A DNA stretch of 64,000 nucleotides. Origin: Pseudomonas saponiphila (GTDB lineage: Bacteria; Pseudomonadota; Gammaproteobacteria; Pseudomonadales; Pseudomonadaceae). A program made the translations under genes and the position numbers. The notes under the pieces are model-generated. The model had not been told where the DNA came from. It saw only the letters and a program-made list of their open reading frames with translations, and did not search any database. This document shows positions 26,224 through 34,306 of the stretch, piece after piece. The DNA is taken from the NCBI RefSeq assembly GCF_900105185.1, contig NZ_FNTJ01000002.1, forward strand, positions 186,001 through 250,000. The letters run 5' to 3'. The number at the start of each line of letters is the position of its first letter. Position 1 is the stretch's first letter.

Positions 26224-27774
26224 TCAAACCCGCCAGACCTGGCGCAGGCGGCCCAGGGCCGCCTGGATATCGACCTCGGGCACCGCGGCGAACCCCAGCA
26301 CCAGTCCGGCCCGCCGATCCTCGGGCAAGGGGCTTTGCGGCAACCAGTAACTGCTCAGACCGTTGACCTCGACATCGACATTGGCCGCCTGCTCCAGCAG
26401 TTGCTGCTCCCGGGCCAGGCTGTCCACGCGCACGGTCAGGTGCAACCCGGCGGCCACCGTGGGCAGTGGTCCGACGCCCGGGATCGTCTCGGGCCAGCCG
26501 GCAAGCAAGGTGTTGCGCCGGCTCAGGGCGGCGCGGCGCATGCGCCGGATATGTCGCTGGAAGTGCCCGGCGGCCATGAACTCGGCCATCACTGCCTGGG
26601 TGCTGACTTCGGAATGACGCACATCCACCGCCCGGCGCCGGGCGAAGGCCTGCACCAGGCCCGGCGGCAACACCAGGTAGCCCAGGCGCAGTGCCGGGAA
26701 CGCGACCTTGCCGAAGGTGCCGACGTAGATCACCCGCCCCTGGCGGTCCAGCGCCGCCAGCGGGGCCAGGGGCGCGCCGCTGTAGCGGTACTCGCCGTCG
26801 TAGTCGTCCTCGACGATCCAGCCACCGCTGCGCTCGGCCCAGGCCAGCAACTCCAGGCGTCGGGCCAGGCTCATGATCACCCCGGTGGGGTACTGATGGG
26901 ACGGGGTGACATAGGCCAGACGGCAGTGCTCCAGTTGTTCCAGCTGACGACAGTCGATGCCGTCCTGGTCCACCGCCACGCCCTGCAGTTGTGCCCCGGC
27001 CACGGCAAAGGCGTGACCGGCCGCTCGATAGCCGGGGTTTTCCACAGCCACGACGTCGCCGGGCTCCACCAGCAGCTGTGCACAAAGACTGATGCCCTGT
27101 TGCGCGCCACTGGTGATCACAATTTGTTCAGCGCTGCATTGCAGCCCCCGGGCGCTGCGCAGATAAGCGGCGATCAGGCTGCGTAGCCGTGAATCGCCGG
27201 CGGAATCGCCGTAGCACAGCTGGTGCAGGTTCGGCCTGCGCCAGAAAGCCGCATTCAGCTTGGCCCAGACCTCGAACGGGAACAGATCGAAAGCCGGCAC
27301 GCCGACCCGAAAAGCCCGCGGCGGACCACTGGGCGGCGTGCTCAAATGGTGCTCTTGCAGGCGCTGCAGACCACTGCTGTGGATAACTTTACTGGATGCA
27401 TCACCAGTTATTTCGACGGATTTTGTGGATAAAGCTGTGGGTAAGCCTGTTGACAACCCTGTGGATACTTTTGTGGATAGTTTTTTGATGGGGAGTCGGG
27501 TTTCCGGCAACTGGGCCACGTAGGTGCCATCACCGACCCGCCCTTCGATAAAACCCTCGGCATACAGCTGGTCATAGGCGCGCACCACGCTGTTGCGGGA
27601 AATCCCCAGCGCCGCCGCCAGGTCACGGCTGGCGGGCAAGCGCGTGCCGCTGGCCAGGCGCCCGTCCAGCACCCGCAGACGCAAGGCCTGGTATAGCTGG
27701 CGGCTAAGGCCCTGGCGGCGATCCAGCTCGATCCCGGCAGGGTTGAAAGACAGCGGAGGCAAAGCACTGTTCAT
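26224..27774 (-). CDS. MocR/PdxR-family regulator (GntR HTH plus aminotransferase domain)
   Basis: A 516-residue fusion regulator. The GntR winged HTH is at the N-terminus (about 20-90, with LPASRDLAAALGISRNSVVRA), then a low-complexity linker, then a PLP-dependent type I aminotransferase domain (about 150-516). The PLP-lysine region reads IYVGTFGKVAFPALRLGYLV. Such proteins sense PLP or a PLP adduct. The linker (about residues 98-122) is built of four-residue steps of the form L-S-T-K/G, encoded by five 12-bp DNA repeats that resemble DnaA boxes. It is divergent from the paiB-GNAT operon, its likely target. Confidence 0.9.
   Translation of the reverse strand: MNSALPPLSFNPAGIELDRRQGLSRQLYQALRLRVLDGRLASGTRLPASRDLAAALGISRNSVVRAYDQLYAEGFIEGRVGDGTYVAQLPETRLPIKKLSTKVSTGLSTGLPTALSTKSVEITGDASSKVIHSSGLQRLQEHHLSTPPSGPPRAFRVGVPAFDLFPFEVWAKLNAAFWRRPNLHQLCYGDSAGDSRLRSLIAAYLRSARGLQCSAEQIVITSGAQQGISLCAQLLVEPGDVVAVENPGYRAAGHAFAVAGAQLQGVAVDQDGIDCRQLEQLEHCRLAYVTPSHQYPTGVIMSLARRLELLAWAERSGGWIVEDDYDGEYRYSGAPLAPLAALDRQGRVIYVGTFGKVAFPALRLGYLVLPPGLVQAFARRRAVDVRHSEVSTQAVMAEFMAAGHFQRHIRRMRRAALSRRNTLLAGWPETIPGVGPLPTVAAGLHLTVRVDSLAREQQLLEQAANVDVEVNGLSSYWLPQSPLPEDRRAGLVLGFAAVPEVDIQAALGRLRQVWRV
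27424..27480. repeat. Five 12-bp tandem repeats resembling DnaA boxes, inside the MocR gene
   Basis: Starting at 27424, 27436, 27448, 27460 and 27472, the plus strand reads TGTGGATAA, TGTGGGTAA, TGTTGACAA, TGTGGATAC and TGTGGATAG at an exact 12-bp period. A sixth, perfect TGTGGATAA is at 27378-27386. The DnaA consensus on this strand is TGTGGATAA. On the coding strand each unit encodes a Leu/Val-Ser-Thr-type step of the linker. Confidence 0.85.
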
Positions 27775-27792
27775 CGCGGGGCACCCGGGAAT

Positions 27793-27812
27793 TGGACCTA
27801 TGAAATAGACCA
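27793..27812. promoter_or_regulatory. Inverted repeat between the MocR gene and paiB
   Basis: TGGACCTAT-GAA-ATAGACCA is an imperfect inverted repeat in the divergent region. TGGACCTA resembles binding half-sites described for PdxR-type MocR regulators, from memory. Its role as the MocR operator is inferred from position. Confidence 0.4.
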
Positions 27813-27877
27813 GAGATGGCTCTTACAACGAACCATTAGCCTGCCTAGGATGCAGCCACTCGCCAAGGAGTTTTTCC

Positions 27878-28501
27878 ATGTACCTGCCTCGCGCTTTCGT
27901 CGATGAAGACCTTTCCCGCCTGCACGGGGTGATGCAACGCAGCCGTCTGGCGACCCTGGTGACCTGGGGCGCCCTGGGCCTGCAGGCCAGCCACCTGCCC
28001 CTGCTGCTGGATCCCGCGGCAGGTCCCAATGGCACCCTCTCCGGGCACCTGGCCAAGGCCAATCCGCAGTGCACCGAGCTGGCCAGTGGCGCCGAGGCTC
28101 TGCTGATCTTCATGGGCGAAGATGCCTACGTCAGTCCCTCCTTCTATCCGAGCAAGGCCGAACACGGCAAAGTGGTGCCGACCTGGAACTACGTGGCGGT
28201 GCACGCCTACGGCCAGCCGGAGGTGTTCACCGATCCGCAGCGGCTGCTGCAGGTGGTCGAAGGCCTGACCGAGCGCCATGAGGCCGGCCGCCCGCAACCA
28301 TGGAAGGTGGCCAATGCCCCGGCCGACTATGTCGACGGCATGCTCAAGGCGATTGTCGGTTTCGCCCTGCCGATCCAGCGCCTGGAAGGCAAGCGCAAGC
28401 TCAGCCAGAACCGCAATGCCGAAGATATCGCCGGAGTACGCGACGGCCTGGCGGCCAGCGCCGACCTGCGCGACCAGCAACTGTCGCAACTGATGGGCTG
28501 A
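27878..28501 (+). CDS. PaiB-type FMN-binding protein / negative regulator
   Basis: A 207-residue protein starting MYLPRAFVDEDLSRLHGVM, the typical PaiB start. Conserved stretches are SHLPLLLDP, GHLAKANPQ, YVSPSFYPSK...VPTWNYVAVHAYG and a later VGFALPIQRLEGKRKLSQNR. In Bacillus, PaiB acts with the polyamine acetyltransferase PaiA. Here two GNAT acetyltransferase genes follow, a comparable arrangement. The family has an FMN-binding split-barrel fold. AAGGAG precedes the ATG. The gene is first of a three-gene operon divergent from a MocR regulator. Confidence 0.88.
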   Translation: MYLPRAFVDEDLSRLHGVMQRSRLATLVTWGALGLQASHLPLLLDPAAGPNGTLSGHLAKANPQCTELASGAEALLIFMGEDAYVSPSFYPSKAEHGKVVPTWNYVAVHAYGQPEVFTDPQRLLQVVEGLTERHEAGRPQPWKVANAPADYVDGMLKAIVGFALPIQRLEGKRKLSQNRNAEDIAGVRDGLAASADLRDQQLSQLMG

Positions 28502-28531
28502 GTGCCCGCCCACAACAATAAAGGAGCTTTC

Positions 28532-28978
28532 ATGAGCCAGATCCAGATCCGCCCCGTCACCACCGCCGATCACGCCGCCTGGCTGCCTCTGTGGCAGGCC
28601 TACCTGCGCTTCTATGAAACCGAGCTGCCGGACGCCGTGACCCAGAGCACCTGGCAGCGTTTTCTCGATGCCCGCGAACCGACCCATGCCGCCCTGGCCT
28701 GGGACGGCGAGCGCGCCGTGGGCCTGGTGCATTTCATCTACCACCGCTCCAACTGGAGCATCGAGAACGCCTGCTACCTGCAAGACCTGCTGGTGACCCC
28801 GGACCAGCGCGGCACCGGTGTCGGCCGCCAACTGATCGAATTCGTCTATGCCCAGGCCAAGCAGGACGGCTGCGCCAAGGTGCATTGGCTGACCCACGAA
28901 ACCAATGCCACGGCCATCCAGCTGTATGAGCGCATTGCCGAGCGCCCGGGCTTCATCCAGTTCCGCAAACCCCTCTGA
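28532..28978 (+). CDS. GNAT acetyltransferase, 148 residues
   Basis: A compact GNAT-fold N-acetyltransferase. The acetyl-CoA pyrophosphate loop is visible in LLVTPDQRGTGVGRQLI (Q/RxxGxG/A form, about residues 84-100), and the C-terminal strand pair THETNATAIQLYERIA is typical. AAAGGAG lies seven bases before ATG 28532. It sits 30 bp after paiB, so by analogy with PaiA it may acetylate polyamines. The sequence alone does not fix the substrate; an amino-acid or amine resistance function is equally possible. Confidence 0.85.
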   Translation: MSQIQIRPVTTADHAAWLPLWQAYLRFYETELPDAVTQSTWQRFLDAREPTHAALAWDGERAVGLVHFIYHRSNWSIENACYLQDLLVTPDQRGTGVGRQLIEFVYAQAKQDGCAKVHWLTHETNATAIQLYERIAERPGFIQFRKPL

Positions 28979-28997
28979 ATTGCCAAGGAGCCACTGC

Positions 28998-29669
28998 ATG
29001 TCGATTTCACTTGCCGATTGGAAAGGCGTCCCCGCCCCTTCGGCCACCCTGCTTGAAGGGCGCTTCATCCGTTTGGAAAGGCTCGACCCGACGCGCCACG
29101 GCGATGAGCTGTTTCAGGTGCTGCAAGGCCCTGGCGCCGACCCTGTGCTGTGGAACTACCTGCCTTACGGCCCCTTCCCCGAGCGCCCGGCGTTCGATGC
29201 CTGGCTCGGCAACCACGCCCTTGCCAGCGATCCGTATTTCTTCACCGTGATCGACCGCGCCAGTGGCCAGGCCCAGGGCCTTATCAGCCTGATGTCCATC
29301 GTCCCGGCCCAGGGCCGCATCGAGATCGGCCACGTCACCTTCGGCGCGCCGATGCAGCGCTCGCCCAAGAGCACCGAGGCGGTGTACCTGCTGGCCAAGG
29401 AAGCCTTCGCCCTGGGCTACCGACGCCTGGAATGGAAGTGCAACAACGCCAATGCCCGCTCGCGCTACGCCGCGGAACGTCTGGGTTTCAGCTTCGAGGG
29501 TGTGTTTCGCCAGCACATGGTGGCCAAGGGGCAGAATCGCGATACCGCGTGGTTCTCGATCCTGGACGGGGAATGGCCGGCGATTGCCAAGGGCTTCGAG
29601 CAATGGCTCAGCGATGAGAACCAGAGCGGCGCGGGGCAACTCAAGTCGCTGGCGGAGTGTCGCGGGTAA
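28998..29669 (+). CDS. GNAT acetyltransferase, RimJ/RimL-like
   Basis: A 223-residue GNAT protein of the RimJ/RimL type: EGRFIRLERLDPTRHGDELF at the N-terminus, IEIGHVTFGAPMQRSPKSTEA containing the CoA-binding strand and loop, and a C-terminal LEWKCNNANARSRYAAERLG with FEGVFRQHM. Such enzymes acetylate amino groups of proteins or small molecules. AAGGAG lies seven bases before ATG 28998. It starts 19 bp after the preceding GNAT gene, making it the last gene of the paiB operon. A REP follows immediately. Confidence 0.87.
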   Translation: MSISLADWKGVPAPSATLLEGRFIRLERLDPTRHGDELFQVLQGPGADPVLWNYLPYGPFPERPAFDAWLGNHALASDPYFFTVIDRASGQAQGLISLMSIVPAQGRIEIGHVTFGAPMQRSPKSTEAVYLLAKEAFALGYRRLEWKCNNANARSRYAAERLGFSFEGVFRQHMVAKGQNRDTAWFSILDGEWPAIAKGFEQWLSDENQSGAGQLKSLAECRG

Positions 29670-29677
29670 GCGGGATT

Positions 29678-29750
29678 TTCGCCGGCAAGCCGGCTCCTAC
29701 AGGAATTGCGGTGAACCCGAACCTTGTAGGAGCTGGCTTGCCAGCGAAGG
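29678..29750. repeat. Two REP halves in tail-to-tail order
   Basis: CGCCGGCAAGCCGGCTCCTAC (to 29700) is followed by GTAGGAGCTGGCTTGCCAGCG (29726-29750), the reverse of the usual unit order. It fills the gap between the convergent GNAT and methyltransferase genes. Confidence 0.88.
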
Positions 29751-29752
29751 AC

Positions 29753-30667
29753 TCAACCGAGCTTCTGCGCCAACACCGCAATATGCTCCGGCCCGATGCC
29801 GCAGCAACCGCCGACATGGCTGGCACCGCGCTGGTGCCAGTCCGCTACCCATCGCAGATAACCCGGCGGATCCAGGTCTTCGCGCAGCGGGCACAGGCCG
29901 TCGTTGGCGGTGGCATCCTCGGGCTGCGGCGGGAAGGCGTTGGCGTACACGCCAATGTGGATCTGCGCCCCCAGGCGCTCGAAGGTGTCACGGGCCGCAT
30001 CCACCGCCGCACCGATCACTTCCGGCTGGCTGCAGTTGAACAGCAGGGTCTGCACCCCGAGTTGCGCCGCCACCGCCGCCGCGTCAGCCACCGGCTCGCC
30101 GGAACGCAGGCGCGGCACTTCATCGACATCTTCATCCTTCAGGGTGAAGGACAGCCAGAACGGCTTGCCGTCCTCGGGCAGTCCCGCGTGGATGGCCCGC
30201 GCTTCGGCGATCGAGCTTTGGGTTTCCGCCAGCCACAGGTCCACGAACGGCGCCAGCCCGTTAACCAGCGGGCTCAGCACTTCCTCGACCCGGGACGCAT
30301 CGAACAGATCCGGGCGATAGGAGCCGAACAGCGGCGGCAACGAACCCGCCACCCGCACCGGCTTGCCGGAGGCCTCCACCGCGCGACGCGCCAACTCACC
30401 GGCCAGGGCCGCCAGGGCCTGGCCTTCGGCGGCAAAGCGCTCTTCACCGATGTGGAACGGCACCACGGCGTAGCTGTTGCTGGTGATCACGTTGGAACCA
30501 CTGGCGATATAGGCCGCATGCACCGCCTCCACCGCCTGGGGATCTTCGCTCAACGCCAGGGCTGACCACTCGGGCTGCCGGAACGGCGCACCACGGCGCT
30601 GCAACTCACGACCCATACCGCCATCCAGAATTACCGTGCTACCTGCGCCCATATGCTTTTTACTCAT
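29753..30667 (-). CDS. Homocysteine S-methyltransferase family protein
   Basis: A 304-residue TIM-barrel enzyme that transfers a methyl group to homocysteine from a donor such as S-methylmethionine or betaine. Three zinc cysteines are visible: one in LLFNCSQPEV (near residue 205) and the pair in HVGGCCGIGPEHI near the C-terminus. The N-terminal LDGGMGRELQRRG and ITSNSYAV are also family features. Several ATGs lie close together (30688, 30667, 30652) with no strong ribosome-binding site; I took 30667. It is divergent from an amino-acid ABC importer gene, which might bring in a substrate. Confidence 0.87.
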   Translation of the reverse strand: MSKKHMGAGSTVILDGGMGRELQRRGAPFRQPEWSALALSEDPQAVEAVHAAYIASGSNVITSNSYAVVPFHIGEERFAAEGQALAALAGELARRAVEASGKPVRVAGSLPPLFGSYRPDLFDASRVEEVLSPLVNGLAPFVDLWLAETQSSIAEARAIHAGLPEDGKPFWLSFTLKDEDVDEVPRLRSGEPVADAAAVAAQLGVQTLLFNCSQPEVIGAAVDAARDTFERLGAQIHIGVYANAFPPQPEDATANDGLCPLREDLDPPGYLRWVADWHQRGASHVGGCCGIGPEHIAVLAQKLG

Positions 30668-30762
30668 ATGCTTATGAAAATAACTCACTACCGGAGTCGT
30701 TCTTATAACTATTAAATACGCACCATTCGGTTAATAACAACTCTTTTTCAGTCAGGATTCCG

Positions 30763-31584
30763 ATGAATTTCAAACCGCTGCTGGCCCTCGGCCTGACCGT
30801 ACTTGCCGCCTCTTCCCAAGCCTTCGCCGGCGCCACCCTGGAGCGCATCGAGCAGAAAAAGGAACTGGTCGGGGTGCTGATGGAAAGCTACCCGCCCTTC
30901 TCCTTCCTCAATGAGCAGAACCAGCTGGACGGCTTCGATGTCGACGTGGCCAAGGCCGTGGCCGACAAGCTCGGGGTCAAGCTGCGCCTGGAAACCCCAT
31001 CCTGGGACGTGATCGCCGCCGGCCGCTGGAGCGGGCGCTACGACATCTGCATCTGCTCCATGACCCCGAGCAAGGCCCGCGCCGAAGTCTTCGACTTCCC
31101 GGTGCAGTACTACGCCTCGCCGGCGGTGATCGTGGTCAATGCCAAGGATGAGCGGATCCACAGCGCCAAGGACCTGAGCGACAAGAAGGTCGGCCTCACC
31201 GCCGCCTCCAGCTACGAGAGTTACCTGAACAAGAACCTGGTGATCGAAGGCGCTGAAGACACCCAGTTGCACTACCCCTTCGAGAACGTGCAGATCGCCC
31301 CCTACGACACCGACAACGTGGCCTTCCAGGACCTCGGCCTGGGCCCGGGCGTGCGCCTGGATGCGATCCTCACCAACCTGGTCACCGCGCAACCGCGGCT
31401 GACCCAGGATTCGCGCTTCAAGCTGGCCGGCGAGCCGCTGTACGCCGAGCCCAACTCGGTGGCCATCGAGAAAGGCGATGCGCAGTGGAATGCCAAGGTG
31501 CGTGAAGTCTTCGCCCAGCTGAAGCAGGACGGCACCCTGAGCAAGCTGTCGCAGAAGTGGATCGGCGCCGACATCAGCCAATGA
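30763..31584 (+). CDS. Amino-acid ABC transporter substrate-binding protein
   Basis: A 273-residue periplasmic binding protein of the polar amino-acid family. The signal peptide ends AFA (residue 22). Mature motifs include MESYPPFSFLNEQNQLDGFD, with the amino-acid-binding pattern GFDVDVAKAVADKLG, and DICICSMTPSKARAEVFDFP. The exact ligand cannot be read. The next gene, the permease, overlaps it by four bases. No ATPase gene follows, because the next genes on the plus side are replaced by the convergent HTH/HipA pair. Confidence 0.9.
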   Translation: MNFKPLLALGLTVLAASSQAFAGATLERIEQKKELVGVLMESYPPFSFLNEQNQLDGFDVDVAKAVADKLGVKLRLETPSWDVIAAGRWSGRYDICICSMTPSKARAEVFDFPVQYYASPAVIVVNAKDERIHSAKDLSDKKVGLTAASSYESYLNKNLVIEGAEDTQLHYPFENVQIAPYDTDNVAFQDLGLGPGVRLDAILTNLVTAQPRLTQDSRFKLAGEPLYAEPNSVAIEKGDAQWNAKVREVFAQLKQDGTLSKLSQKWIGADISQ

Positions 31585-32417
31585 CTGCCTACACGCCACC
31601 GCCCCGGCCACCGCAACCGGTGGCTGAACCGCTGCTCAAGCGCCTGCTGGGCTTTCGCAGCCGTCTGTACCTGACCTGGGCGGCGCTGCTGGGGCTGTTC
31701 GCCAGCTTCTTCCTGAGCTTCGACCTGAAGTTCTCGATCATCCTCGACAAGCTGCCAAACCTGCTGGGCCTGCACCTGTCCCCCAGCGGCTTTCTCCAGG
31801 GCGCGGCGCTGACCCTGTTCCTCTGCGCCTGCTCCATCGTCGCCTCGTCGCTGCTGGGCTTCGTCACCGCCCTGGCGCGCCTGTCGTCGAGCGCCGTGGC
31901 GTTCGGCATCGCCAGCTTCTACGCCTCGTTCTTTCGCGGCACGCCGCTGCTGATCCAGATCCTGCTGATCTACCTCGGCCTGCCGCAACTGGGGGTGGTG
32001 CCGGGCGCCATCACCGCCGGGATCATCGCCCTGTCGCTGAACTACGGCGCCTACCTCAGCGAGATCTTCCGTGCCGGCCTCCTCGGCGTGCCCCACGGCC
32101 AACGCCAGGCGGCCCTGGCCCTGGGCATGAGCGACAGCGTGATCTTCTGGCAGGTGACCCTGCCCCAGGCCATGCGCACCATCATTCCGCCGACCACCAA
32201 CCAGTTCATCTCGATGCTCAAGGACTCGTCGCTGATCTCGGTGATGGGGGTCTGGGAGGTGATGTTCCTGGCCCAGTCCTATGGCCGCTCCAGCTACCGC
32301 TACATCGAGATGCTGAGCACCGCGGCACTGATCTACTGGCTGCTGTCCATCGGCCTGGAACTGATCCAGGCGCGGATGGAAAAGCACTACGGCAAGGGTT
32401 ACGCCAAGCGCGGTTGA
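31581..32417 (+). CDS. Amino-acid ABC transporter permease
   Basis: A 278-residue inner-membrane permease of the HisMQ type with about five to six helices. The ATPase-contacting EAA loop is clear: EIFRAGLLGVPHGQRQAALA followed by LGMS. ATG 31581 overlaps the binding-protein stop by four bases (ATGA), so translation is coupled. Its C-terminal coding end overlaps the end of the convergent HTH gene by 19 bp. Polar amino-acid importers need an ATPase, usually encoded next; it is missing here and must be supplied from elsewhere, or the system has lost it. Confidence 0.9.
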   Translation: MTAYTPPPRPPQPVAEPLLKRLLGFRSRLYLTWAALLGLFASFFLSFDLKFSIILDKLPNLLGLHLSPSGFLQGAALTLFLCACSIVASSLLGFVTALARLSSSAVAFGIASFYASFFRGTPLLIQILLIYLGLPQLGVVPGAITAGIIALSLNYGAYLSEIFRAGLLGVPHGQRQAALALGMSDSVIFWQVTLPQAMRTIIPPTTNQFISMLKDSSLISVMGVWEVMFLAQSYGRSSYRYIEMLSTAALIYWLLSIGLELIQARMEKHYGKGYAKRG

Positions 32418-32764
32418 GGTTCAGCCGCAAGCCCGGAAGGCCCCGGGCTTGGTTCCGAGCTTTCAAGCTCATCGAACAGCGAACGGGCGCGGCTGGTCTT
32501 GTGCACCTTTACCACCCCCATCTGCAGGCCGAACGGCTTGAACACCGCGGTCAGTGACTTGAGGGTCGGGTTGCCGTCACCGTGTTCGATATGGATCAGG
32601 GTGCGCAGGGAGATCCGGCACATGCGGGCGAACTGACTCTGATGCAGCCCGGTGACTTCGGTACGCAGGCGCTTGACCGCCTCGCCAAGCGGCAGGCGAC
32701 CGGCCGCCATTTCCTGCTGGATGTGGTCGATCAGGGCCCCGCGTTGTTCCAGCGTCATGTTCAT
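32399..32764 (-). CDS. HipB-like HTH antitoxin, downstream of hipA
   Basis: A 121-residue protein with a Cro/C1-type HTH (about residues 36-95, LHQSQFARMCRISLRTLIHI and EHGDGNPTLKSL), which fits a HipB-type DNA-binding antitoxin. Its ATG overlaps the hipA stop by four bases (ATGA), so it is translated after the toxin; the classic hipBA order is the reverse. GGGGA lies five bases before ATG 32764. A proline/serine-rich tail follows the HTH. Its end overlaps the end of the ABC permease gene by 19 bp. Confidence 0.8.
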   Translation of the reverse strand: MNMTLEQRGALIDHIQQEMAAGRLPLGEAVKRLRTEVTGLHQSQFARMCRISLRTLIHIEHGDGNPTLKSLTAVFKPFGLQMGVVKVHKTSRARSLFDELESSEPSPGPSGLAAEPQPRLA

Positions 32765-34086
32765 CGCAATCCCCACTCCTGCAGGCGTCGGTCCAGGTGG
32801 CGCAAGTGAATGCGCGGATGATTCAGGGTGGCTTCGGGCAAGCCGCCGGCACTCAGCAGGTCCGGCAGGGCCCGCAGTTGTTCGGCATCCGCGCGCAGGC
32901 GGGTCAACGCGGCCTCAGGATCGAGCAGCGGCTTGAGGCTGGCGCACACCAGGCGCCAATCGACATCCCCGGCCACTTCCATGCGCCCGGGCCATTTGGT
33001 GGTGCGGGCAATCCCCTGGTCATCCATGACCTTGGGCGCCAGGTCATGGATCGGCGCCAGATGCACCCCGGTATCCGTGCGCACCACCGAAAGCGTGCGG
33101 CCGTGATTGTCGGTGTTGCCGAGGATCTTGTTGAGCAGATCGCGCCGCAGGTAGTCCGCAACCAGTTCGGGGATCGACGTCTCCTGGCCGGTGGCGCGCC
33201 ACAGTTCGGCGAGAATCCCCAGGACCTCGGTATGGCGCATGCCCTGGCCATGGCCCACCAGCCCGGCCAGGGAATAGATCGACTCCACCGCCAAGCGTTC
33301 GACTCCGGCGGGCGTTGGCCGACGGTCAAAGCGCTGCATCCACAGGCTCGGCCGGCGCCCCTCTTCCAGGGCCAGCCCGGAAGCCGCCGGCGTCTCGATC
33401 CCCAACTGCTGCAGCGCCCGGTAGTAGTGGAACTCGCTTCTGAGGATGTCGCAGGCATTCGGCGAGGCCGGGTTACGGGGGAACTTCACCCACCAGTGAC
33501 GCGCTGCATATGCGTCATCGAGCAGCGCATCGGGGTACAGCAAGCCCTCGCGGTTTTCCGTCAGCAACAGCTTGGGCGCTTCGTCTCCGAGGCTCGCCGT
33601 GCCACCAAAAGCCGCCGCCTGCTCATGGGCGTATTCAAGAAACCGGTTGTCCAGGGTCACCACCTGTTCCCGGGTGAAGCCCAGGGCCGGGCGCCTGTGC
33701 AGCCCTGCCAGCGACTCCTTGATCCGCAGATGGCCAATCGGCGCCGCCGTGCTTCGGGCCAGGAGGAACAACTCGCTGCCCACGCCATCGGGCCGCTCAT
33801 GACCCATCTGCCGGAGCAAAAAGCCGCGCGCCGCCGGCGTGGCGACCAGGTCATAAAGAAAGGCCGGCGCCCGGTCTTCTCGCCAGGACTCCCACCCCAG
33901 AGGTATCTGTGCACTGACCGAACGGCCCAACGGGCTGGCAACAGCTTCCAGGTTGTCCACCAGATACTGCGGGACATAACCAAAGCTGCAAGGGCTGGCA
34001 AAGCCCTCTGCGGGGTTGTCGAAACTCAGGGTCATGGCATCGGCCCACGCCCCTGCGCCGTAGAGCTGCAACGTCAGCCGGAGCAT
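32761..34086 (-). CDS. HipA-family serine/threonine kinase toxin
   Basis: A 441-residue HipA-like kinase. HipA of E. coli phosphorylates glutamyl-tRNA synthetase; the target here is unknown. The ATP lysine is in WVKFPR (Lys201). The catalytic loop reads GNTDNHGRT with Asp326 and His328, and the activating Asp348 is in PIHDLAP. In classical HipA the loop ends D-x-H-x-x-N, where Asn binds Mg2+. Here that position is Thr331, so activity might be weakened or this is a subfamily trait. Start 34086 (MLRLTLQLYG) is preferred to a GTG at 34110. Confidence 0.82.
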   Translation of the reverse strand: MLRLTLQLYGAGAWADAMTLSFDNPAEGFASPCSFGYVPQYLVDNLEAVASPLGRSVSAQIPLGWESWREDRAPAFLYDLVATPAARGFLLRQMGHERPDGVGSELFLLARSTAAPIGHLRIKESLAGLHRRPALGFTREQVVTLDNRFLEYAHEQAAAFGGTASLGDEAPKLLLTENREGLLYPDALLDDAYAARHWWVKFPRNPASPNACDILRSEFHYYRALQQLGIETPAASGLALEEGRRPSLWMQRFDRRPTPAGVERLAVESIYSLAGLVGHGQGMRHTEVLGILAELWRATGQETSIPELVADYLRRDLLNKILGNTDNHGRTLSVVRTDTGVHLAPIHDLAPKVMDDQGIARTTKWPGRMEVAGDVDWRLVCASLKPLLDPEAALTRLRADAEQLRALPDLLSAGGLPEATLNHPRIHLRHLDRRLQEWGLR

Positions 34087-34142
34087 TGGGGTACCTGTAA
34101 TTTGCTGCACTTCAATAGACGTTCCGTCTCAATCATCCGCGC

Positions 34143-34228
34143 ATTATATTGCAGTTATTCCAGGTAACGATGCCAATACATGCACCTAAATGCATTTATA
34201 TAAAATATTACCTCCACGAAAATGCATT
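34143..34228 (-). promoter_or_regulatory. AT-rich promoter/operator region of the hipA-hipB pair
   Basis: On the minus strand TATAAT (34148-34143) is a good -10. Two copies of the palindrome AATGCATT lie at 34189-34196 and 34221-34228, 32 bp apart, about three helix turns. They are a plausible operator for the HTH antitoxin, by position. The surrounding DNA is clearly more AT-rich than the rest of the window. Confidence 0.45.
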
Positions 34229-34246
34229 AAATGACACTTCAAAAAA

Positions 34247-34275
34247 GCAAAAAAAAGGGGAGCCGTAGCTCCCCC
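34247..34275 (-). terminator. Intrinsic terminator of the pycA-pycB operon
   Basis: GGGGAGC (34257-34263) and GCTCCCC (34268-34274) form a perfect stem; the minus-strand transcript then runs into eight Us (34249-34256). It lies about 32 nt past the pycB stop. Confidence 0.93.
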
Positions 34276-34306
34276 GAGGTAAACCGTTACAGATGAGAGC
34301 CTGAAC

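Noticed and set aside
32399..34260. HipA pair as part of a transposon or genomic island
   Set aside because: No integrase, IS ends or direct repeats are visible around it; only AT-rich promoter DNA hints at transfer.
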